A stretch of 15,380 nt of DNA from Anaerolineae bacterium (GTDB taxonomy: Bacteria; Chloroflexota; Anaerolineae; B4-G1; SLSP01): NCBI GenBank assembly GCA_021107605.1, contig JAIOSN010000116.1, positions 1 through 15,380 on the forward strand. Direction: 5' to 3'. The notes below the pieces were generated by a model. The model was given only the letters and a program-made list of their open reading frames with translations. It searched no databases and was not told where the DNA came from. Shown one piece after another: positions 1-7,115 of this stretch. Within the stretch, counting starts at the first letter, position 1; the number at the start of each line of letters is the position of its first letter. Position numbers and translations under genes: made by a program.

Positions 1-720
1 ACGCAGCCCGATTTTTGCATCATCGAGGGGCTGAACGCGATGGCGCACGGCCACTTCGTGCCGGAGGCTTTAGCGGAAGATTGTCTGGTACCGATGAACC
101 TGCTCATCGGCGGGCCAGATACGTTAGCGGTAGATGTCGTCGGCGCGCGGGTGCTGGGCTATGCCCTTGAGGAAGTCGCCCACTTGCGCCAGTGCGCCGA
201 GTGGGGCTTAGGAGAGAGCGATCTCGCGGCTATTGACGTGCGTGGCGTGCCGTTGAGTCGTTTCACGGAGAAGTTGCCGGATACGCTGCTCCGCCGCTTC
301 CATCCCGACGTCAAGTGGGTGCTGGGCCGCACGAAGGCGTGCGTCGAAGGCTGCCGGGGGAACTCGGAATGCGCTCACGAACTGCTGTACAACGATTACC
401 ACGGTCACGGCGGGTGGACATTGGTGTGCGGTTCCGGCTTCGAGGAGAGCGATTTGGACGAACTGCCGGGCGACATCCTGGTCGTTGGACCGTGCGCCTG
501 CGGCGAAGTGGGCGAGACGCTGCGCCGGCGCTATCCCGACCGGCACGTCTACTTCGTGCCGGAACACAACGACCTGGCCAGCAACATGCACTACCAGACC
601 CGCTTGATGGGCGTCTCCCCGCTCTCGATGGTCCCGCTGAATCCCATCCACTCAGCGTGGCTGTTGGTCATCGCCAAGCTACACGGTCTGAAAGCGCAGG
701 TCGTGCCGATATTCGGGTAG
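1..720 (+). CDS. DUF362 family protein, 3' part only
   Basis: The reading frame is open from the first base of the window and ends at TAG 718-720, so the true start lies upstream. The first 60 or so visible residues read like the C-terminal half of a DUF362 (COG2006) domain: an 'IIEGLNAMAHGHF' stretch, then 'LLIGGPDTLAVDVVGARVLGY'. Members of this family are often found with ferredoxin domains, and their biochemical role is poorly known. After this comes a cysteine-containing tail of about 130 residues, with Cys in 'KACVEGCRGNSECAH', 'LVCGSGF' and 'VGPCACGEVG', which could bind a metal or an iron-sulfur cluster; that is inference. No signal peptide or membrane segment is visible in this part. 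The internal ATG at 40 has no support as a start because the similarity continues upstream of it. I am confident of the family and not of the function. Confidence 0.75.
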   Translation, partial: TQPDFCIIEGLNAMAHGHFVPEALAEDCLVPMNLLIGGPDTLAVDVVGARVLGYALEEVAHLRQCAEWGLGESDLAAIDVRGVPLSRFTEKLPDTLLRRFHPDVKWVLGRTKACVEGCRGNSECAHELLYNDYHGHGGWTLVCGSGFEESDLDELPGDILVVGPCACGEVGETLRRRYPDRHVYFVPEHNDLASNMHYQTRLMGVSPLSMVPLNPIHSAWLLVIAKLHGLKAQVVPIFG

Positions 721-899
721 AGCTGCTGAATGGCAAATCGGCAAACCAGGTGCATCACGCGAGCAGTCACCATTTTGCACCGGGATAGGTACACTAGCTG
801 TAAACATATTTCAGGATGACACATCCATTTCATCAACATAACGTTTGACTAATGCGCTGGAATCCAGACAGTATTTTGTCATGCGCGGTTTTCTCGATC

Positions 900-911
900 T
901 GCTATGATAAT
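900..911 (+). promoter_or_regulatory. possible extended -10 promoter upstream of the patatin gene
   Basis: TGCTATGATAAT at this position contains TGnTATGAT, an extended -10 element, about 150 bases before the phospholipase start. A TTGTCA at 876-881 is 21 bases from TATGAT, too far for a normal -35, so the extended -10 would have to act largely alone. The rest of 721-1056 shows no credible gene and no strong hairpin. Confidence 0.3.
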
Positions 912-1056
912 CTCCGATAGCGGCTCGCCTTGCGCTAGCTGTTCAGCTAAACGCGCGCGGCGTACCCTAGTCGAACAATGGCGATCATCATGTCAAGTGA
1001 CCCATTAACGCGTGAGGCATTTGTCATTCTACACTTCACATACACAAGAGAGTCTT

Positions 1057-2082
1057 ATGAAACCTAAAATCGGCTTGGCGTTAAGCGGCGGCGGGGTGCG
1101 AGGCTTGGCGCATATCGGCGTCCTCCAGCTATTGGAGGAGAGCAAAATTCCCATTGCTTATCTGGCAGGCACGAGCATGGGCGGCATCATCGCGGGATTG
1201 TACGCCGCCGGCATCTCGGCCCAAGAGCTGCGCGAGATCGGCCTGCACACCAACATTTTGGAGATGTTGACGCCAGATCCCCATCACTACGGGCTATTGG
1301 GGCACAAAAAGATACGTAAGTTCCTCATCAAAGTGCTGGGTAGTGAAGATCTCACCTTCGGCGATCTCCAGATTCCAGTAACGGTCATTGCCACCGACGT
1401 GGAGACCAGTGAGCTAATCGCTCTCAACAACGGCCCGCTCATCCCCGCGCTGCTGGCGACCTCCTCCTTCCCTTTCGTTTTCGGGCCGGTGCGCCATTGC
1501 AACCGCTGGCTCGTTGATGGCGGCCTACTCAACAACTATCCCATTGATATCGTCCGCCAGATGGGCGCCGAGCGCGTTATCGGCGTTGATACACCGCCTA
1601 GCATTCGGCTAGCTATACCTGGCGAAGCGAATTTCCCCCGGCTCTCCTTGAAAGCCTTGCTTGATCGCAAGATCAATCTGGCGGATTGGAAGACCCCTTT
1701 CCTCATTGCCGAGAGCAGCGCCACCTCCACAGTAAATCTCATAAACCGGCAACGTGCCGAACTATCACCGCCCGACTTCCAGCTCACCATCTCTTTACCG
1801 GATATTGGCACCTTTATGCCAGGGAAAAATAAGGAGATCATTGATGCCGGGTACTCTGTCGCCCGAGATAATCGCGCGCAGTTACGCGCCCAGCTGGAAC
1901 GACCATTGCTCGCCGCCTCGCTGCGCCGTTGGCTGAATTTTGTGCGCCGCCTGCGCCATGCTTGGAACGCCTATCACGAACCACTCTACTCACCGTTCCT
2001 GCCCATCTGCGAGCTGCCAGCCCTCGAATCCCACCAGAAGCTCCACCAGCCAGACACTCCCCAGCTCACGCCGCCAATCTGA
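1057..2082 (+). CDS. patatin-like phospholipase (RssA-type)
   Basis: This is a serine-aspartate dyad acyl hydrolase of the patatin family, expected to cleave acyl chains from lipids in the cytoplasm or at the membrane face. The glycine-rich oxyanion loop GGGVRG is at residues 11-16, the nucleophile elbow G-T-S-M-G puts the serine at residue 40, and the catalytic aspartate is D154 in 'VDGGLLNNYP'. The size of 341 residues suits the short bacterial RssA-like group. The C-terminal 60 residues are rich in Arg and Trp and are not conserved in any way I recognise. I chose ATG 1057 because the family fold begins at 'KIGLALSGGG' and a weak AAGAGAG sits just upstream. An in-frame GTG at 1012 would add 15 residues unlike the family. 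There is no signal peptide. Transcription probably ends at the hairpin at 2311-2345. Substrate is unknown. Confidence 0.93.
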   Translation: MKPKIGLALSGGGVRGLAHIGVLQLLEESKIPIAYLAGTSMGGIIAGLYAAGISAQELREIGLHTNILEMLTPDPHHYGLLGHKKIRKFLIKVLGSEDLTFGDLQIPVTVIATDVETSELIALNNGPLIPALLATSSFPFVFGPVRHCNRWLVDGGLLNNYPIDIVRQMGAERVIGVDTPPSIRLAIPGEANFPRLSLKALLDRKINLADWKTPFLIAESSATSTVNLINRQRAELSPPDFQLTISLPDIGTFMPGKNKEIIDAGYSVARDNRAQLRAQLERPLLAASLRRWLNFVRRLRHAWNAYHEPLYSPFLPICELPALESHQKLHQPDTPQLTPPI

Positions 2083-2172
2083 TTGCCTATCCCCTCACAT
2101 AAAACGGAGGGTTTGACCGGTATCTCCTGATTGACTGCCAAAACTCTGGCTTGGTCCTAGTAGCAAGAAATT

Positions 2173-2244
2173 GGATGCAGATTAACGCTGATAAATACTG
2201 ATTTTTTTTGTTTTTATGCAGCTAAACTACGTGAATCTGTGTCC
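2173..2244. repeat. degenerate intergenic repeat of the 'GCAGATTAACGC' type
   Basis: The stretch GATGCAGATTAACGCTGATAA, followed by a T-run and then GTGAATCTGTGTCC, has the low-complexity look of short dispersed repeats built from drifting GCAGAT / GCTGAT / CTGATT units. Two similar stretches occur at 6991-7076 and 11570-11620. It fills much of the 327-base gap between the patatin stop and the helicase-associated gene and contains no gene. Confidence 0.45.
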
Positions 2245-2310
2245 AAAAAATTTGTTAGTCAACCAACCGGCGTCTCACCGAAAGTTGCAGTGCCGTGGAT
2301 AACCAATGAA

Positions 2311-2345
2311 AAAGAGGGGATAACTACATAAGTTATCCCCTCTTT
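2311..2345. terminator. convergent (bidirectional) terminator hairpin
   Basis: The arms AAAGAGGGGATAACT (2311-2325) and AGTTATCCCCTCTTT (2331-2345) are perfectly complementary over 15 bp, with a five-base loop ACATA. Read on the minus strand the right-hand run becomes CTCTTTTTCATT, giving a U-tract, so it ends the minus-strand helicase-associated gene whose stop is at 2410. It also lies downstream of the patatin gene on the plus strand and can serve both, although the plus-strand U-tract is short. Confidence 0.88.
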
Positions 2346-2409
2346 GAGGTTAAGAAGCGGTCTGGGAGGCGCGCCTCAACATGCCTTCAATCCCAAGCGG
2401 TACTTTGCG

Positions 2410-4662
2410 CTACCACCAGCGGCCTTCTTCAATCCCTACGCCCCACTCCGCCAACCGCTCGCAAACCTGCTCCCAATTCTTCTCCTGGACCACAGCAACG
2501 TCGCTCTCCTGTTTATGGAGCGGTCGCAGCCAGCGGCTCAATCCATGATCTGCCCGGCGCAATTCAGCTAACGTCGCGGCATTCTGCAGATGCAACAACC
2601 GCACCTGGGCCGTCTGCGCACCGCCAAAATGATTTCCCCACGCTTTGAGCCGTTGCTCCCAGGCGGTGGATAACTGCGCACCGGTCATTTGAGTGAGAAG
2701 CTCGCAAATCTCCGGCACACTCTGCCCGGCGGTGACTGCTGCGCGCACGCTCTCCGGTGTAAGTCGCCAGCCAGACTCCGTTCTCTCCGCGACCCGGCAG
2801 ATGCTACCCGTCACGTAGAGACTGGGAAGCGGCGCGCGCGAGTGCAACGTCTCATCCTGCCAGTGCAAGCTGCGGGGCAAATCCTCCTCTGGCCCTTGCG
2901 AGAGCGCGGGTAAGATCTCCTGGTCCCGCAGAGCGCGTTTGATCCGCTTTGCATAGCGGCTGTATAGCCAGACCGTGCAGTCATCAACCGGATGTAAGAT
3001 TTTAGCCAGCCGGGGCAGAGCGAGGAGCGCGGTCAACAGCTCCGCGCGATCCACCTGCACCACCAAGACATCCCGATGAATGACGATCCGCTCGTGTTGC
3101 GCGCCCCACTCCTGCAACGAGCGGCGCACATTCTGAGACATCGGCTGCGAGGTCACAGCTTCCAGGTAGGAGATGATTCCGCGCACAGTTTGACCTCCCT
3201 GCAACGCGCGGTAGATGCTCCCCTTGGTCACGCGGTAGGAGATCGCGGCCGGTTGGATCTTCTCGCGCTCGGCGAGCTGCTCTATCTCGGCCAACGTCTT
3301 CAATGAAACCGGCCCCATCGCCAAGAGATGGAAGTCGGGCTGCAAGACGATCTGGCCAGACTCTTCCGGCCCCACGTAAGGACGTTGAGCAAAGAGCGCC
3401 GCTGCCAACGGAGAGAGATGCCAGGCACTAGGCAGTGCAGACTCTTGCTGGCTATAACCCAATTCCACCACCCCAATTTCATGCAACCGGTCAAAAAGGT
3501 GGCGCAGTAATTCCTGCTCCAACTGCACCAGGGACTGCTTTAACTCCGTCTCCCGTTCCGTGCCCGAACCCCGCCAGCTGTACTGTGCAGCATTCCGAAA
3601 AAGACGCCTGACAGCCTCCACCGAAAAAACAAAGTGTCCAGATTGGCCACCATTCAATAGAGTTAAACTGGTAGAGAAGGGTACCCAGCCGACGCCAGCC
3701 AGCTCCTCCAAGAATTCCACCACCCTTTTGAACAGATATGCTGGCGAATAAGGATCAGGAGTATTGTAATAACCCCATTGGGTAGCGTTTACCGCCCGTA
3801 AATCAAGTGCCAGGCTCAGGCCGTGGCCGGCAATGGTATCTAATACTTTGCGCAGCTGCGCCGTCGGCTTTTGCCGCCAGAAAGTGCCCGTCGCCATCGA
3901 TTCGGGAACAACGATGGCCTTACCTTGATCATGCACCAGCCTCATCCAGCTGAGAAAAGCCACCGCTTCTCTAATCTCCGCCTCTTTTTCCACCGTCAGT
4001 TCCACGCCCATACTCCTGGCGATACGGCTAACATCACGTTTGTAGAGGCCCCCGGTCTTGCGTGCTGTCCCCGGCTCGCGGCGTAGTTCGGCCCAGACAA
4101 AGAAGATCTGGCGCAGGAAGTCCTCCGGATCGGCAGCAACAGCGCGCGCCGGGGGGCGGCAACTATATTTGCTCAGATCAGGCGTGGGGATGGAGAGCAG
4201 ATCGCGGGGCAGAACGCGCAGCACTTCAGCCGGAATAACCAGCTTGCCCAGCGGGGAAAAAGTACGCAAGCTGCTACCATAACTGTTGTTGATGTTTAAG
4301 ACCAACCCCTGCACCAAGAGCGCTTGAATTTCCGTGGCAAGCAACGGCAGCCCCGTTCTCTTCTTCTCGTCACCCGTAGTTGGCAAATGCACCAAGTTTC
4401 CCAGCACCAGCGGCTTGATCAGATCAAACGGCTGGGCGCTCCCTCCCTCTTGAACGAGTAGCGCGAGGATCGCCCGTTGCGCCTCCGACAAAGAACCGAT
4501 CAACTTACGAGAAGCTGCCCGCTGGGGGATTTTTTGGCCTAACCGTTTGGCGGCCCAAGCCTTTAAGACCTTCTTGCGTTCCTGGTATAAGCCATATTCC
4601 CTAGCGATAATTTGTAAATCATCCCAACGATATAAACTCAAAGCAATGGGCAACGGTTCCAT
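2410..4662 (-). CDS. large helicase-associated protein with XPB/Ssl2 N-terminal-like domains
   Basis: This protein has about 750 residues and no helicase motifs of its own: there is no Walker A, DExH or arginine-finger motif. Counting from an in-frame TTG at 4683, residues 443-560 ('GQIVLQPDFHLLAM...AISYRVTKGSIYRALQGG...IVIHRDVLVV') match the pattern of the Helicase_C_3 / XPB-Ssl2 N-terminal domain (PF13625). A more divergent copy may follow at about 618-757 ('WRLTPESVRAAVTAGQSV...'). The first 400 residues are mostly helical and winged-helix-like, starting with 'LPIALSLYRWDDLQIIAREY'. Such proteins often sit beside bacterial XPB helicases, as here, and probably load or regulate the motor on DNA; this role is inference. 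I chose ATG 4662 because GGAAGG (minus strand, 4675-4670) lies seven bases before it. The TTG at 4683 would add seven residues and has no such site. Confidence 0.8.
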   Translation of the reverse strand: MEPLPIALSLYRWDDLQIIAREYGLYQERKKVLKAWAAKRLGQKIPQRAASRKLIGSLSEAQRAILALLVQEGGSAQPFDLIKPLVLGNLVHLPTTGDEKKRTGLPLLATEIQALLVQGLVLNINNSYGSSLRTFSPLGKLVIPAEVLRVLPRDLLSIPTPDLSKYSCRPPARAVAADPEDFLRQIFFVWAELRREPGTARKTGGLYKRDVSRIARSMGVELTVEKEAEIREAVAFLSWMRLVHDQGKAIVVPESMATGTFWRQKPTAQLRKVLDTIAGHGLSLALDLRAVNATQWGYYNTPDPYSPAYLFKRVVEFLEELAGVGWVPFSTSLTLLNGGQSGHFVFSVEAVRRLFRNAAQYSWRGSGTERETELKQSLVQLEQELLRHLFDRLHEIGVVELGYSQQESALPSAWHLSPLAAALFAQRPYVGPEESGQIVLQPDFHLLAMGPVSLKTLAEIEQLAEREKIQPAAISYRVTKGSIYRALQGGQTVRGIISYLEAVTSQPMSQNVRRSLQEWGAQHERIVIHRDVLVVQVDRAELLTALLALPRLAKILHPVDDCTVWLYSRYAKRIKRALRDQEILPALSQGPEEDLPRSLHWQDETLHSRAPLPSLYVTGSICRVAERTESGWRLTPESVRAAVTAGQSVPEICELLTQMTGAQLSTAWEQRLKAWGNHFGGAQTAQVRLLHLQNAATLAELRRADHGLSRWLRPLHKQESDVAVVQEKNWEQVCERLAEWGVGIEEGRWW

Positions 4663-4725
4663 CTTCTTACCTTCCACCTTCAATTTACGATCTATAACCT
4701 TGACTTTACCGCAAAAAGATAGCTT

Positions 4726-4918
4726 GCCGCCAAGACGCTAAGACACTAAGAAAAAAATTTAGTTTTAGGTTGAAAATACTTGACTCCCAAAGACCTCCGA
4801 GGTTTATAAGCTGGTCAAATTACCGTCAAAACCTCGGAGGTCTGAATGTTTACAAATATTTAACAATACCAGTCAAAAAGTTAATTTTCAAATCTTTGCG
4901 CCTTCGCGCCTTAGCGGT
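4726..4918. repeat. nested inverted repeat in the gap between two helicase-associated genes
   Basis: The outer arms are 4726-4751 and 4893-4918, each 26 bases and complementary at 19 of 26 positions. Each is made of roughly 8-base units of the form CGCnAAGrC. Inside them lies a perfect 15-bp inverted repeat, AGACCTCCGAGGTTT (4791-4805) and AAACCTCGGAGGTCT (4829-4843), with a 23-base spacer. TTGAAAAT and TTGACT also recur in opposite orientation between the outer and inner arms. The element is AT-rich apart from the arms, has no coding potential, and occupies most of the 300-base gap. It looks like a small non-autonomous palindromic element rather than a terminator, because no U-run follows the inner hairpin. 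Confidence 0.7.
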
Positions 4919-4985
4919 AAAACACTTGGTTTTTTCAGCGGAGTCAACCGGATACCTTTACCGCTACAACTGACGACTGCTCACC

Positions 4986-6920
4986 TTATCCACCCACCAC
5001 CTTGGGCAAATACCCTTTCTCTTCCATTTCTCCCACAACCTCCGCGCTCTTTTCTGAACGCAGGAGAACTACTCGTGAATTGATCATCCCCAAGATCGCG
5101 TCCTGGAATTTGGGGAGTGCAACCTGGAGCTCCTGGAGCACGAACTCGTCCTCTGTGACTAAGATCGTCTGGCGGGGATATAACCGGAGATGTCCATATT
5201 GTTCCCACCAACGTTGCCACCAAGCCAGCAGGGGAGCCGGCGGGGCCGCACCCGCAGCCTGCTCCCATTCCGCCACCAAATCTGCCAGTGTTACCCCCTG
5301 CTCAAAGAGCACGTGCAAGCGCTCCTCAGTGGGGCGATAACGTAAGGTCTCCGCCCCCACACCTTGCGGTTCGGCCCAGCGTTGTACATGGCCCAGCAAG
5401 ATCGGCGGCACCGGTAAATGCAGCTGCAACGTCTCCGTCTCGACATTCCACTGCACACCGGATTCTCCAGACCAGGTGACTTCCGGCATCGGGAACGCCT
5501 CCAACCGCCGCCAGAGGAGGTCTTGCAACTGTCGCAGGCGAAAATTTAGCAGCGCCCCATCTGCGGAAAACTCCAAATCCACTAAACCGAGCCAATGCAA
5601 CGGGCCGCGCAAAATCATGCGCAGATAGAGTTGCAGAAACCATTCCTCATCCCCTCGGCGATCCCCATACGATACGTGTCCCTGTTCAAAAAAATATTCC
5701 GGTGGAAAATATCTCGCCAGCACATCCGCAACTTTAGCCATTGATACCCAACACTCTTGCGGCAGCGCGGCGAGAAAGTGGAGCAATGAGGAACGTAACG
5801 TCCGAATAAAAATGGGGAGCTCCTGCTGGTAGCTAAACCCCCATCCAGAGTCCCTGGAGTAGGCCCAGGTAGCCCGCACCTGCCCCTCCCGCCAGAGCGG
5901 CCAGAAAGCCTGCCAATCTAGTATCTCCTCGAAGGAGGTCAGCAACACCGCCAGCTGTTTACCGGGGGCCAGGGAGAGGAATTGACGCTCGTATTGCGGT
6001 TCCACAGTTACTGGAGAGCCAGGGCGGAGAATGCGCACCGCGACCAAAAGGTGGTAGTAGAATTCCACGCCGTCCTGGGGCAAGGACAATGTGGTCATCC
6101 AGTTATCCAGCGACTGCTCCGTCAGCACCGGGGCTGGGGGCAACAGCTTCAAACTAAGAGCGTTATTTGCGCTTAAGAAGTTATGCTGATTTCCCAGTTT
6201 TGCCGCGCTAGACGGCACCGGCAGCCCCCCATGGAGAAAACGGTCTAGCGGCCAGACACGCGCGGTGTACTGATACTGCGCACGCAACTTCACGTCGCCC
6301 CCGCGTACCAATCCCAGAACCTGTTGGATACGGGTCAGGACATGCTGGGGAGCAGCCACCTCCCGGCGCGCTGCCGGCTCAGTCACCTCCCAATCATGGG
6401 AAAAATGGAGCGGCGGAAGAGATGCCGCGTAGAGGTTCGGCAAGATAAATCCGTCCGGCCGGCGAATAAGCAAACCGCTCTCTTCCAACTCGCGATAGTA
6501 TTCCTGCATCGGACGAGGCGGAGCGTGCAAAACGTATAACCCCTCTCTGGAGCGGGGCAAGAAGGAATTGATCAGCATCGCCAGATAAATTTCCCGCGTA
6601 TCGTCGGGAAGTGCTCGTTGGGCCGCCTGCAAGCGCCCCGTGTCCAGGAAAGATTCCGCTAACTGTCGCGCCAGATCGTCCCGGGAGCGTCCGTAAGGTT
6701 TCGCCCCCATCGCGCTGATGTAATCACGTATCACCGCGACCGGCCATTGCTCTGCCTCGATGCGTTCCCGCAAAGCTCCGTAATCGGGGCCGGCGGATGC
6801 CGATTGTAACCAGCTCGGGGACCCTATCACCGGTTCGGCACCGGGCGGGTTGACTTTCCGGTATCCCAATTCCGGGGTAGCTTTAAGTAGCTGCCGGGCA
6901 CGCCAATTCTTTGCGTTCAC
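4986..6920 (-). CDS. second helicase-associated protein, 644 residues
   Basis: I do not recognise a named family over the full length. Residues about 495-640 ('LQLHLPVPPILLGHVQRWAE...LRYRPTEERLHVLFEQGVTLADLVAEWEQ...TILVTEDEFVLQEL') have the layout of the XPB/Ssl2 N-terminal-like domain also seen in the 750-residue neighbour and at the N-terminus of the helicase: a leading beta strand, 'Y/R-x-x-T', a 'x-x-x-G-x-T/S-x-x-x-L' helix pair, then a closing strand. The N-terminal 450 residues are rich in Trp, Leu and Arg and lack any nucleotide-binding motif. There is no signal peptide. The start is GTG 6920, supported by AGGAGGG on the minus strand eight bases upstream. It lies 195 bases downstream of the helicase gene and is probably co-transcribed with it. 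The proposed role, an accessory subunit to XPB, rests on context and the shared domain. Confidence 0.7.
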   Translation of the reverse strand: MNAKNWRARQLLKATPELGYRKVNPPGAEPVIGSPSWLQSASAGPDYGALRERIEAEQWPVAVIRDYISAMGAKPYGRSRDDLARQLAESFLDTGRLQAAQRALPDDTREIYLAMLINSFLPRSREGLYVLHAPPRPMQEYYRELEESGLLIRRPDGFILPNLYAASLPPLHFSHDWEVTEPAARREVAAPQHVLTRIQQVLGLVRGGDVKLRAQYQYTARVWPLDRFLHGGLPVPSSAAKLGNQHNFLSANNALSLKLLPPAPVLTEQSLDNWMTTLSLPQDGVEFYYHLLVAVRILRPGSPVTVEPQYERQFLSLAPGKQLAVLLTSFEEILDWQAFWPLWREGQVRATWAYSRDSGWGFSYQQELPIFIRTLRSSLLHFLAALPQECWVSMAKVADVLARYFPPEYFFEQGHVSYGDRRGDEEWFLQLYLRMILRGPLHWLGLVDLEFSADGALLNFRLRQLQDLLWRRLEAFPMPEVTWSGESGVQWNVETETLQLHLPVPPILLGHVQRWAEPQGVGAETLRYRPTEERLHVLFEQGVTLADLVAEWEQAAGAAPPAPLLAWWQRWWEQYGHLRLYPRQTILVTEDEFVLQELQVALPKFQDAILGMINSRVVLLRSEKSAEVVGEMEEKGYLPKVVGG

Positions 6921-6990
6921 GCTCTTTCCCTCCTACTGCCTGGCTGCTGGCGGATAGTTTTTAGGGTCTCTGGGACTTTGCAGGGTTGAT

Positions 6991-7076
6991 ACACCACGAC
7001 GTAAATTTTTCACCACGATTACACAAATTGCACTGATTATTTTTCGCGTTCATTGGCGTCCATTCGCGGTTAATTT
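6991..7076. repeat. degenerate intergenic repeat between XPB and the 644-residue gene
   Basis: CACCACGA occurs at 6992-6999 and again at 7011-7018. It is followed by ATTACACAAATTGCACTGAT, then CGCGTTCATTGGCG and TCCATTCGCGGTTA, where the TTCATTGGCG / TCCATTCGCG units repeat imperfectly. This is the same style of drifting short repeat seen at 2173-2244. It has no gene, no strong hairpin and no obvious promoter. Confidence 0.5.
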
Positions 7077-7115
7077 TAGCTTGACCATGAGAGATCCTAA
7101 AGAGCCAGCTGTTGA

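Noticed and set aside
315..788. Long alternative frame overlapping the DUF362 gene
   Set aside because: It is an arginine-rich shadow of the real gene in a GC-rich region, and the DUF362 similarity is in the other frame.
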